Below are positions 1-7,515 of a DNA stretch of 12,348 nt, one piece after another. How positions within the stretch are numbered: the stretch's first letter is position 1; every line of letters begins with the position of its first letter. The notes beneath the pieces were generated by a model. The model was given only the letters and a program-made list of their open reading frames with translations. It ran no database searches and was not told the DNA's origin. This DNA comes from Deltaproteobacteria bacterium. Lineage in GTDB: Bacteria > Desulfobacterota > UBA8473. The translations under genes and the position numbers were made by a program. The DNA lies in the NCBI GenBank assembly GCA_030643245.1, contig DAOWME010000067.1, positions 1 through 12,348 of the forward strand, read 5' to 3'.

Positions 1-4
1 CCTG

Positions 5-192
5 TTAAGGGGCGAGGCCGAAATAACTTCCCCATTTGTACATCTCATCTTCAGGCCATCTTTGCCCGATCTTCAAACACAAAATCCTCAAAATAGGTCA
101 GACTATTCCTGCGGTTTTGCGCTTTCAGATCGAACAAATCTGACCTAAATCTGAGCGCCAACTTGAGAAAGTTATTTCGTCCCCGCCCCTAA
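5..192 (+). repeat. Long palindromic element, copy A (188 bp)
   Basis: This is an imperfect inverted repeat over its full length, with its centre near base 99. The outer arms run TTAAGGGGCGAGG...AAATAACTT on the left and AAGTTATTTCG...CGCCCCTAA on the right, and they match as reverse complements with few mismatches. Inside, CATCTTTGCCCGATCTTC (57-74) pairs with CAGATCGAACAAATCTG (126-142), and AAAATCCTC...AATAG pairs with CTATTCCTGCGGTTTT around a loop of about 6 bases. It lies 49 bp beyond the stop of the dehydrogenase gene, so a transcript of that operon would run into a very long hairpin that could act as terminator or 3' stabiliser (inference). It has no coding potential of its own. Copies or relatives are at 7319-7503, 9246-9387 and 12209-12348. 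Confidence 0.85.
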
Positions 193-241
193 GGTTGATA
201 GTCTCGGCTTGCTGCGGCTCAGACGCTGGCTTTTTGAGAAG

Positions 242-1399
242 TTACGATTGAATTGTTTCCATAATATAATCGGCAAATTGTTGGCCGGTGGCTCCTGTAT
301 GCCTGCCGGTAATAACCAGTTTTCTCTCTGTTCGTGTACATATTTCCAGCGCCTTATCCAACGTTTCTGCTTTTTCACGGTATCCGATGTGGTTCAGCAA
401 CATCGAAGTCGCTCGAATGATACTGGATGGGTCCGAATATAGTGCCCGACCTTCTTGAACCATTCTAGGGGCGGAACCGTGGATGGCTTCAAACATTGCG
501 TATCGTTTTCCAATATTAGCGCTCCCCACAGTCCCCACCCCCCCCTGGAGTTGGGCCGCTTCATCCGTCAAAATATCCCCGTAGAGGTTTGGAAGAATGA
601 ACACCTCAAACTCTGTCCTTTTATTTTCATCGAGTAATTTTGCCGCCATGATATCGATATACCAATCATCTATTTCGATCTCAGGATACTCTCTACCGAC
701 TTCTTTGCATATAGTCAAGAATTTCCCGTCCGTTGTCTTTACGACATTGGCTTTCGTCACAATGGTCACTCTTTTCTTGCCGTTGCCTTTGGCATACTCA
801 AGAGCGGACCTTGCAATTCTTTCCGCTCCCGGGCTTGTGATCACTTTGAAATCAAATGCGATATCGTCATTTACATGGAACCCCTTGCTACCGAGAAGGT
901 AGGCCCCCTCCGTGTTTTCCCTGAAGAATGTCCAGTCGATCCCATTTTCCGGAACTTTTACCGGCCGCACATTGGCAAAGAGATCGAGTTCCCTTCGCAT
1001 CGCAACATTTGCGCTTTCCACGTTCGGCCAAGGGTCTCCTTGTCTCGGGGTGGTTGTGGGCCCTTTCAGGATAACATGGCATCGTCTTAATTCTCCCAAG
1101 ACACCGTCCGGGATGGCCTTCATCACTCTTACACGATCTTCAATAGTCAACCCCTCGATTACACTAAATCTCACTCTCCCTTTTTCTATTTCCTCTCTCA
1201 GTAGAAATTCCAGAATCCGTTGTGCTTGTCCGGTGATCGCCGGTCCGATCCCGTCTCCTCCTATGATCCCTATAATAATCCGATCCAACTTGTCGTAGTT
1301 GATGAAGTCTTCTTGTCCTTTTATGCCTTCCACCCTTTTTAGCTGCTCTTCGATGAGCCTCCCAAACCGCTCTTTTGCTTCCTCAATGATTTGATCCAT
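242..1399 (-). CDS. icd: Isocitrate dehydrogenase (isocitrate/isopropylmalate dehydrogenase family)
   Basis: Predicted to oxidise and decarboxylate isocitrate to 2-oxoglutarate in the cytoplasm as last step of the three-gene route encoded here. The 385-residue protein is a beta-decarboxylating dehydrogenase: GDGIGP at 48-53, substrate-site S129/N131/R135 (SANVAMR), FRENTEGAY ending in Y167, the KANVVK lysine K216, metal-binding D275 and D279 in NLYGDILTDE, and HGSAP at 307-311. The roughly 40-residue N-terminal extension before the GDG motif is longer than in isopropylmalate dehydrogenases. After HGSAP come R312 and M313, where NADP enzymes of the E. coli type have Lys-Tyr and NAD enzymes usually Asp-Ile, so the coenzyme cannot be read off. 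AGAGGA lies 11 nt before the ATG and supports this start. The gap from the aconitase stop is 37 nt. 3-isopropylmalate or homoisocitrate dehydrogenase are the alternatives; the citrate synthase and aconitase neighbours favour isocitrate. Confidence 0.88.
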   Translation of the reverse strand: MDQIIEEAKERFGRLIEEQLKRVEGIKGQEDFINYDKLDRIIIGIIGGDGIGPAITGQAQRILEFLLREEIEKGRVRFSVIEGLTIEDRVRVMKAIPDGVLGELRRCHVILKGPTTTPRQGDPWPNVESANVAMRRELDLFANVRPVKVPENGIDWTFFRENTEGAYLLGSKGFHVNDDIAFDFKVITSPGAERIARSALEYAKGNGKKRVTIVTKANVVKTTDGKFLTICKEVGREYPEIEIDDWYIDIMAAKLLDENKRTEFEVFILPNLYGDILTDEAAQLQGGVGTVGSANIGKRYAMFEAIHGSAPRMVQEGRALYSDPSSIIRATSMLLNHIGYREKAETLDKALEICTRTERKLVITGRHTGATGQQFADYIMETIQS

Positions 1400-1436
1400 G
1401 CCGCGATTGTTCCTCTTCTATCTAGTTTCCATTTTT

Positions 1437-3410
1437 TCAAAAGCGCATTAATGGATGGGCACTATCTATATATACGCACTTTTGCTTCGCCTGCTGTCTG
1501 ATCAGATTGATCTTTCCTCCGGCAAGGAGCATCTCTCTCTCTCTATCCGAGACCTCAATAGACATCTCATATTCAGCGACCCGGGTTCTGTTTCTTACAA
1601 TTATCCTGTTTCCGTTTCGAACCTGTGCTCCAGCATTTTCTATACAGAGGTCGTCAAGTTCTGCAATCCCATTATAATCCACCGGATGTTTAAAGGTCAA
1701 CGGCAAGATGCCTGAATTGATCAAGTTGGTCTTATGAATCCTTGCAAAACTCTTTGCCAGCACCCCTTTTACACCGAGATATAATGGAACCAATGCGGCA
1801 TGTTCACGGGAAGAACCCTGCCCGTAGTTTTCCCCTCCCACTACAAATCCCCCGTTCTTCTCGTTTGCTCGCTTTGGGAATTCCGCGTTGCAGGGAACAA
1901 AACAATACCCCGCCAAATAGGGAATATTGGACCGGAATGGCAAAAGCTTTGCATTCGACGGCATGATTTCATCCGTGGTTATATTATCCCCCACCTTCAG
2001 CAATACACTCCCCTCCACTTTTTCCGCCAATGTTTGATTCAACGGAAAAGGTTTGATATTAGGCCCCCGTACCACCTCGACCATAACCCCTTCATCTGCT
2101 GGAGAGATAATCATATTATCGCAGACGGGAAAGGTTTCCGGGATATCTACCGCAATATCTTCCTCGCAGGTTCTGGGGTCCGCGAGACTCCCTGCAATGG
2201 CACTGATTGCGGCCGTTTCCGGACTGACCAGATAAACCCCTGCGGATACAGTGCCACAGCGACCCTTAAAATTTCGATTGAACGTTCGCAGGGAAACCCC
2301 GTTAGTAGACGGCGCCTGTCCCATCCCTATACACGGACCGCATGCCGGTTCCAAAATCCTTGCCCCGGCAGCTATCAGATCCGCCAGCGCCCCATTTGCT
2401 GCAAGCATCTTCAATACTTGCCTCGATCCCGGTGAAATCACAAGGCTCACGTCCGGATGAACCGTCTTTCCCTTCAAGATTCCGACGACTTTCATCAAAT
2501 CTTGATAGGAACTGTTGGTACAACTTCCGATTGCCACTTGATCCACCTTTACCTCTCCAATCTCTGCGAGTGATTTCACGTTATCCGGACTATGTGGCAT
2601 GGCTGCCAGAGGTTCCAATATACGGAGATCAACGACAATTGTTTCATCATAAGTGGCGCCCTCTTCCGGTTGCAGAGTTCTCCATACTTCTTTCCGTTGT
2701 TGCGCCTTCAGGAATGCCCTTGTGAGTTCATCACTGGGAAAGATGGACGTTGTCGCCCCCAGCTCTGCACCCATATTGGTTATCGTGGCTCTTTCGGGAA
2801 CGGACAAAGATTTTACTCCTTCTCCCGTGTACTCCATGACCTTCCCCACACCACCTTTTACTGAGATCCTTCGCAAGAGTTCCAGAATGATATCTTTTGC
2901 TGAAACATAGGGTCTCAACTTACCGATCAAACGGACATTAATCACTTCAGGCATCATAATATAGTACGGACCGCCACCCATGGCCACAGCCACATCCAAT
3001 CCGCCCGCTCCAATAGCCAACATCCCAATCCCCCCGCAGGTTGGTGTATGGCTGTCAGAGCCTAACAGTGTTTCTCCCGGCACACCGAAACGCTCCAAAT
3101 GAACCTGATGACAAATTCCGTTTCCAGGTCTTGAAAAGTACACGCCGTGTTTCTTGGCTACGGTTTGAATATACCTGTGATCGTCCGCACTTTCAGAATC
3201 CTGCTGCAGCATGTTATGGTCAATATAGGCCATGGAACGTTCTGTTTTCACTCGGTCGATCCCCATGGCTTCAAATTGAAGATACGCCATCGTCCCTGTT
3301 GAGTCCTGGGTCAATGTCTGATCAATTCGAATTCCCACCTGGTTCCCCGCAACCATTTCTCCGTCTGCCAGGTGTTCCTTGATGATCCTCTGTGTAAGAT
3401 TACAGCCCAC
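1437..3410 (-). CDS. Aconitate hydratase, single-chain Aquifex-type
   Basis: Converts citrate to isocitrate through cis-aconitate with a [4Fe-4S] cluster. The 657-residue chain resembles the roughly 650-residue putative aconitases first noted in Aquifex, shorter than the 890-residue AcnA and AcnB. Cluster ligands are C297 (GSCTNSS) and C357/C360 (ACGPCIGMGQ). GSDSHTPTCGG (117-127) and GGGP (145-148) belong to the catalytic domains, and the C-terminal swivel domain carries GDNITTDEIMP from 474 and NYGQGSSREHAAL around 528-540. The swivel is fused in one polypeptide, unlike the two-subunit LeuCD or homoaconitase enzymes, which argues for aconitase. The start is GTG, whose G is also the last base of the upstream TAG stop (TAGTG), with GGAG 8 nt before it inside the preceding gene. 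This indicates translational coupling to citrate synthase. No key residue appears to be missing. Confidence 0.93.
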   Translation of the reverse strand: MGCNLTQRIIKEHLADGEMVAGNQVGIRIDQTLTQDSTGTMAYLQFEAMGIDRVKTERSMAYIDHNMLQQDSESADDHRYIQTVAKKHGVYFSRPGNGICHQVHLERFGVPGETLLGSDSHTPTCGGIGMLAIGAGGLDVAVAMGGGPYYIMMPEVINVRLIGKLRPYVSAKDIILELLRRISVKGGVGKVMEYTGEGVKSLSVPERATITNMGAELGATTSIFPSDELTRAFLKAQQRKEVWRTLQPEEGATYDETIVVDLRILEPLAAMPHSPDNVKSLAEIGEVKVDQVAIGSCTNSSYQDLMKVVGILKGKTVHPDVSLVISPGSRQVLKMLAANGALADLIAAGARILEPACGPCIGMGQAPSTNGVSLRTFNRNFKGRCGTVSAGVYLVSPETAAISAIAGSLADPRTCEEDIAVDIPETFPVCDNMIISPADEGVMVEVVRGPNIKPFPLNQTLAEKVEGSVLLKVGDNITTDEIMPSNAKLLPFRSNIPYLAGYCFVPCNAEFPKRANEKNGGFVVGGENYGQGSSREHAALVPLYLGVKGVLAKSFARIHKTNLINSGILPLTFKHPVDYNGIAELDDLCIENAGAQVRNGNRIIVRNRTRVAEYEMSIEVSDREREMLLAGGKINLIRQQAKQKCVYIDSAHPLMRF

Positions 3411-4801
3411 TATAGCGTCTCCGCTCCCGTTGATTCATCCCGTTCTCTTATGGCTGCCAGCGCGACCCTCTCCAGTTCTTCATCTGTAATGGCGGTCACC
3501 CTTCCTTCATCGTACTGTGAATCAACCCACTCCTTTGTCTTCATAACAACCCCGTCCCGCTTGCCGAATGCGTCCTTACCCTTTAGACGAAAATGCCTGT
3601 TGATCCAGTGAGCAATCCCCGCCAGACCTGAAGTACTGGTGATCATCACACGGCAAGGGCGGTTGAGTAGTTTTTCGGCATCAAGAATGTTGTATATTTC
3701 TTCATCTTTCAGCAGTCCATCCGCATGGATTCCCGCACGAGTCAAATTGAAGTCGCTGCCAACGAATGGTGTCATCGGCGGGATTTCATACCCGATCTCT
3801 TTTTCGTAATACTCGGCAATCTCCGTAATAACAGTGGTGTCCATACCGTCCGTTGTGCCCCTGAATTGTGCATATTCGAATACCATGGCCTCCAGCGGAC
3901 AGTTCCCCGTTCTCTCTCCAATCCCCAGCAAAGAACAGTTTACACCTGAAGCGCCATACAACCATGCAGTTGAGGCATTCACCACAGCCTTGTAGAAATC
4001 GTTGTGCCCGTGCCATTCGATCAACTCATGAGGGACCCTGGCATGGTGATAAAGCCCGTAAATAATCCCCCCGACACTTCTCGGCAATGCGACCCCCGGA
4101 TAGCTGACCCCGCATCCCATGGTGTCGCAGGCACGTATCTTGATGGGCACACCCGTCTCTTCCATGAGCCTCATCAATGCGATTCCAAACGGAACCACAA
4201 AACCGTAGAAGTCCGCTCTCGTAATATCTTCGAAATGGCAACGAGGCCGGACGCCGATTTCAATACAATCTCGCACTACAGATAAGTAATGCTCGATAGC
4301 TTGTTTTCGTGTCATCTTCAACTTGTGAAAGATGTGATAATCAGAGGAACTCACCAGTATCCCCGTCTCTTTCAGTCCCGTCTCTTTTACCAACTGGAAA
4401 TCCTTTTTTGATGCCCTGATCCAACTCGTCACCTCAGGGAATTCATATCCTCTTTCCAGGCATTTGTAGACCGCATCCCGGTCTTTCTTACTGTATAGGA
4501 AGAACTCGCTCTGACGGATAATCCCTTTCTTTCCCGACAACTTATGCAACAGGTCGTAAAGATGGGTAATTTGCTCCACAGTATAAGGTTCCCTCGACTG
4601 CTGTCCATCCCGAAACGTTGTGTCAGTGATCCAGATTTCGTCCGGCATGTTGATAGGAACATGACGATGATTGAACGGAATCCTGGGAATTTCATCATAG
4701 GTAAAGAGATTTCTAAACAGGTGCGGCTCTTTTACATCTTGCAGGGGATATTCAAACTCGGTCCTTTCCAACAAGTTCGTCTTTCGACTAAAGTGTAACA
4801 T
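3410..4801 (-). CDS. Re-citrate synthase (homocitrate/isopropylmalate synthase-like)
   Basis: Predicted to condense acetyl-CoA with oxaloacetate to citrate with Re-face stereochemistry, as shown for homologues in Clostridium kluyveri and Syntrophus; it is unrelated to the usual GltA Si-type enzyme. The 463-residue HMGL-like TIM barrel shows the DTTFRDGQQ motif at 60-68 (metal and catalytic residues D60, R64), HGHND at 264-268 (metal-binding histidines) and AGIHADG at 356-362. The family trait of about 50 N-terminal residues before the barrel motif, and QSEFFLYSKKDRDAV at 97-111, resemble proteins often labelled 2-isopropylmalate/homocitrate synthase family. An ATG also lies at 4807, but AAGGAGG is only 2 nt from it and 8 nt from the ATG at 4801, so 4801 is preferred. 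There is no typical C-terminal LeuA regulatory domain. Homocitrate synthase is the main alternative; the downstream aconitase and isocitrate dehydrogenase favour citrate. Confidence 0.87.
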   Translation of the reverse strand: MLHFSRKTNLLERTEFEYPLQDVKEPHLFRNLFTYDEIPRIPFNHRHVPINMPDEIWITDTTFRDGQQSREPYTVEQITHLYDLLHKLSGKKGIIRQSEFFLYSKKDRDAVYKCLERGYEFPEVTSWIRASKKDFQLVKETGLKETGILVSSSDYHIFHKLKMTRKQAIEHYLSVVRDCIEIGVRPRCHFEDITRADFYGFVVPFGIALMRLMEETGVPIKIRACDTMGCGVSYPGVALPRSVGGIIYGLYHHARVPHELIEWHGHNDFYKAVVNASTAWLYGASGVNCSLLGIGERTGNCPLEAMVFEYAQFRGTTDGMDTTVITEIAEYYEKEIGYEIPPMTPFVGSDFNLTRAGIHADGLLKDEEIYNILDAEKLLNRPCRVMITSTSGLAGIAHWINRHFRLKGKDAFGKRDGVVMKTKEWVDSQYDEGRVTAITDEELERVALAAIRERDESTGAETL

Positions 4802-4807
4802 AAACAT

Positions 4808-4815
4808 ATCCTCCT
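4808..4815 (-). promoter_or_regulatory. Strong Shine-Dalgarno that decides the citrate synthase start
   Basis: On the minus strand the leader reads AAGGAGG, then ATATGTTT, then ATG. The first ATG is too close to the Shine-Dalgarno for normal initiation, while the second has the ideal 8-nt spacing. This is the strongest ribosome site in the window and fits a highly expressed first gene of an operon. I could not find a convincing -35/-10 pair in the 222 nt between this gene and the permease upstream. Confidence 0.6.
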
Positions 4816-4908
4816 TATCGCTTAGTTCCTTCTAACTTCGGTGATCATTCTAAGGGGCGGAGCCGGCAGCCCTGGTTTGTACCCATCCACAAATGGACCT
4901 CTAAGAAG

Positions 4909-5058
4909 ATGGTACCGGTCATAAAGAGGCAGCTACTCATGGAGCTTGGTCCGCCCCTGGAACGTTGCGGAAACTGTGGTGTCGAGATAAAGGAAGGGGC
5001 TAAATTCTGTTGGGAATGCGGAACCAACATCATCTCCTTCGTTTCCCCAGTAGAATAA
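4909..5058 (+). CDS. Possible small zinc-ribbon protein or gene fragment
   Basis: A 49-residue plus-strand reading frame whose second half is a clear zinc ribbon: CGNCGVEIKEGAKFCWECGT, a CxxC-x13-CxxC knuckle pair of the kind that binds one Zn and often ends longer bacterial proteins. The frame stays open upstream of this ATG as far as about 4804, without another good start. No Shine-Dalgarno precedes 4909, and a second Met lies at 4939. Its last 29 bases overlap the end of the permease gene in antisense. It may be the 3' remnant of a larger gene that lost its N-terminal part, or a true small protein. The ribbon itself is very unlikely to arise by chance, but expression is doubtful. Confidence 0.42.
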   Translation: MVPVIKRQLLMELGPPLERCGNCGVEIKEGAKFCWECGTNIISFVSPVE

Positions 5059-6859
5059 TATCGCGAAGGTCCTCCTTGCTCTTAGCTGACATCCACTTTT
5101 CTTCGAAATCAGGACCCTGGACTATCTGGGCGATCGCGGCCAGGGAACGAAGATGGAAGTTCCGTTCTTCTGATGTGCCGACAAGGACAAAGACAGTGTG
5201 GACACTCGGCGCCAATTCAGAGAATGCAACCCCTCCCCTGCAACGGGCGAGTAGAATGTCGAAGGCAGATTCTCCCTCAATGACTAAGTGAGGTATTGCC
5301 AGGTCCGGACTTATAACGGTGCTACTGTTCTTTTCTCTGTCCAGGAGCAATTTTAAGAAAATGTCCGGAGCAATTCTCAGGTTTTCAGCCATCGCATCAG
5401 CCACCAGTTTGAAGAATGCCTCAAGCGGCATGGCCTTCTCTATATCGAGAACAATACTGCCCTCAATCAGACTGTCAAACCTATCCTTAATAATATCATC
5501 TCTTTCTCTGATGATTTCCTTCAACTCTGTTTCTAACGAACGGGTTGTAAGTTCTTTTGCTGTGATCCTTTCGATGAGGTGGAGTAAGGCGTGTTCCCTC
5601 TCCGTTCTGATCCGGCCATAGAACCAGTATACAAGGAATCCGGCAGCAATAAGAATTGCACTTACGAGTAAAGCCTCTTGGCCAATTTCAAACAACAGGA
5701 ACCCAAAGCCGACAATCCCGATAATCTGTATCCAGGGATAGAACGGTGCACGGAATCGTGGTTGATAATTTTGCAAGCGGCTCTCCCTCAAGATGATCAT
5801 AGCTAAACATGAAAAAATATAAGTAAGGATGAAAACACTGGAAGCTGCCTTTATGATAACGCTTAACTCCAGGAAAAGGGCTGCAATCATGAGCGATCCA
5901 GTGATCAGGATAGCAATATGGGGCGTTTTGAACCTTGCATTCACCTTTCCGAAAAACCCGGGCAACAGATCATCTCTGCTCAGGGCCAGGGGATATCTAG
6001 ATGCACCCATAATCCCTGCATTTGCAGCCGAAGTAAATGCCAGAATGGCAGCAATGCTCAAGACAATCTTGCCCCATGAACTCATGAAAACAGCCGCTCC
6101 TGCGGATATCGGAGTCAGGGAAGAGTTGAGTTCGACGCCATCTAGCACTCCTATTGTCACAAAGATGACCATCATGTAAATGGCAACCACAGCAAAAAGG
6201 GAAAGGATCATCCCCAACGGTATAACCCGTCCTGGGTCCTCCACTTCCTCAGCCAAACTTGCTATCTTTAGCAAACCTCCGTACGAGAGAAAGACAAAAC
6301 CGGCGGTGGAAAAAACCGCCTTCAGTCCTTCAGGGGCAAAAGGTTGGAAATGTCGAACATTAACGTTCGGGAATCCACGGATTACATAGAAGAGCAAAAT
6401 AGCCAGTATGCTGAACACCAGGACCACCTGTGTCCTGCCGGCCCCCTTTGCCCCAATTATATTGATGATGATGAAAATCACACACAGGGACACTGCAATC
6501 AGGTGAATCTCAACATTTACCATCATACGCGTAAAAACAGCCATACCCACCAACTCGAATGCACTCTTCAAGGCCAGGGCGATCAAGGTTACCAAGCCAT
6601 AAACAGTGCCTACTGCCGGTCCCATGCTTCGTGTTACGTAAAAGTACGTGCCTCCTGCCTTGGGTATTGCGGACGCAAGTTCCGCCTGGCTGAGCATACC
6701 GATGGTTGCCAATAATCCGGCTAACAGATAGGATATAAAGACTGCAGGTCCAGCCTGGGCATGAGCAAGCCCGGGCAAGACAAACAGCCCGGAACCCAAC
6801 ATAGCACCGGTTGTAATACAGAAAACCTCGCTCAGATTGAGTTCCTTCCTTAATTTCAT
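5030..6859 (-). CDS. APC-family amino acid permease fused to a PTS EIIA (PtsN-like) domain
   Basis: A 609-residue inner-membrane transporter. Residues 1-415 are an amino acid/polyamine/organocation permease: TTGAMLGSGLFVLPG (16-30) is the unwound first helix of the fold, followed by about 11-12 hydrophobic segments to YWFYGRI near 416. A charged helical linker (about 418-465) leads to a cytoplasmic domain at about 466-605 that resembles EIIA of the fructose/mannitol/PtsN type: the AIPH motif gives the phospho-acceptor H524, and HL in NFHLRSLAAIAQIV gives the second conserved histidine H569. Such a domain could sense phosphorelay or metabolic state and gate transport; that is inference. The substrate cannot be read. 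The gene precedes the citrate synthase operon on the same strand with a 228-nt gap, so uptake of an amino acid linked to 2-oxoglutarate is possible. The Shine-Dalgarno is weak; the start is chosen because the first helix begins right after it. Confidence 0.9.
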   Translation of the reverse strand: MKLRKELNLSEVFCITTGAMLGSGLFVLPGLAHAQAGPAVFISYLLAGLLATIGMLSQAELASAIPKAGGTYFYVTRSMGPAVGTVYGLVTLIALALKSAFELVGMAVFTRMMVNVEIHLIAVSLCVIFIIINIIGAKGAGRTQVVLVFSILAILLFYVIRGFPNVNVRHFQPFAPEGLKAVFSTAGFVFLSYGGLLKIASLAEEVEDPGRVIPLGMILSLFAVVAIYMMVIFVTIGVLDGVELNSSLTPISAGAAVFMSSWGKIVLSIAAILAFTSAANAGIMGASRYPLALSRDDLLPGFFGKVNARFKTPHIAILITGSLMIAALFLELSVIIKAASSVFILTYIFSCLAMIILRESRLQNYQPRFRAPFYPWIQIIGIVGFGFLLFEIGQEALLVSAILIAAGFLVYWFYGRIRTEREHALLHLIERITAKELTTRSLETELKEIIRERDDIIKDRFDSLIEGSIVLDIEKAMPLEAFFKLVADAMAENLRIAPDIFLKLLLDREKNSSTVISPDLAIPHLVIEGESAFDILLARCRGGVAFSELAPSVHTVFVLVGTSEERNFHLRSLAAIAQIVQGPDFEEKWMSAKSKEDLRDIILLGKRRR

Positions 6860-6864
6860 CGCAT

Positions 6865-7070
6865 CTTACAGTGATTCATCTCTTCCACATGGCGTCCATA
6901 GTCTACAACAGTCCGTGCAAATCCTTAAGGGTATAGAAGGAGTAGCTTTCCCTAAGAAGCCAGTGAAAATTGAAATGAGTGTATCAAAGGTAGAGGAGAC
7001 ATTCAAGGAAATTCAAAAAGTTAGGCTCCGCTTCACCAGGAGCCTTTATCTGCCCCTGGCACTCAATTGA
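6865..7070 (+). pseudogene. Possible remnant of a PhoH-like ATPase C-terminus
   Basis: On the plus strand just upstream of the permease, the frame reads LPHGVHSLQQSVQILKGIEG followed by VAF (about 6876-6944). This resembles the segment LPxGVxSGLxxAxxILxGIxGIxF found near the end of PhoH-family P-loop ATPases. The expected DVVRH segment does not follow; a lysine/glutamate-rich tail continues to a TGA at 7070. No start codon or upstream body exists, because the opposite strand is occupied by the permease. A terminator-like hairpin at 7023-7045 sits in this tail. I read it as a decayed 3' end of a lost gene, but the match is short and judged by eye; a chance frame is the alternative. Confidence 0.3.
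7023..7049 (+). terminator. Candidate rho-independent terminator
   Basis: AGGCTCC (7023-7029) and GGAGCCT (7039-7045) form a 7-bp perfect stem with a 9-base loop, followed by TTATCT. The U-run is short but lies only on the plus strand side. It would serve the former gene whose remnant lies just before it, and it insulates the promoter at 7187. Confidence 0.45.
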
Positions 7071-7186
7071 AGGCGTAGTCACCAATTACTGTCTTTCATT
7101 TTTTTGATAGCAGCCCCTATAATCGGTTACGAAAACAGATTTTCAATCGAAAGGTTAGCAATAAACAAAATTGCTGGAATTTAAAG

Positions 7187-7215
7187 TTGACATGCAGCTA
7201 CCTTTTTCTTATACT
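7187..7215 (+). promoter_or_regulatory. Strong sigma-70-type promoter for the CBS-ACT gene
   Basis: TTGACA at 7187-7192 and TATACT at 7210-7215 are separated by exactly 17 bp, and the surroundings are AT-rich. Transcription would start near 7222 and yield a leader of about 290 nt containing the palindrome at 7319-7503 before the coding region at 7516. This is the best promoter match in the window. Confidence 0.75.
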
Positions 7216-7318
7216 CTCTTCTGTGATAAGCGGTTACTCAACAGTTAATCGGAGGCTGGTATCCGGGATGTCGGGGTTCATGACTACTTGACTTTAGCCA
7301 TCTTTGAATTCTGGTAGC

Positions 7319-7503
7319 TTAGGGTCTGGAAATCAATAACCCATCGTTTTTGCATCCCAGATTCAGACCATCTTTGGCCGATCCTCAATCGCAAAATCCT
7401 CAACGTAGCACAACTACGCTTGCGGTTTTGCTCAATCGGATCGAACAAATCTGCCCTAAAACTGTGCGCCAATTCCAATGAGTTATTGATTTCCAGACCC
7501 TAA
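7319..7503 (+). repeat. Long palindromic element, copy B (185 bp) in a 5' leader
   Basis: Outer arms TTAGGGTCTGGAAATCAATA and TATTGATTTCCAGACCCTAA are exact reverse complements, and the match continues to about 26 bp with a single mismatch. The inner body matches copy A: CCATCTTTGGCCGATCCTCAA, GCAAAATCCTCAACGTAG, then CTACGCTTGCGGTTTTGC, GGATCGAACAAATCTG and GTGCGCCAA. The outer arm is different in sequence from copy A although equally palindromic. The element ends one base before the GGAGG of the CBS-ACT gene, and lies in its predicted transcript, so the RNA would fold into a stem-loop of about 80 bp beside the ribosome site. Confidence 0.88.
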
Positions 7504-7515
7504 GGAGGTAAAGAG

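Noticed and set aside
4850..4966. CTAAGGGGCGGAGCC and GTCCGCCCCTGG as another palindromic element
   Set aside because: The ends resemble the copy A arm, but the interior is not self-complementary and lacks every conserved core word; the right end lies in the zinc-ribbon frame.
7261..7290. Seven-residue leader peptide (ATG at 7268, MSGFMTT) upstream of copy B
   Set aside because: The Shine-Dalgarno spacing is 12 nt, there is no run of regulatory codons, and such short frames are common by chance.
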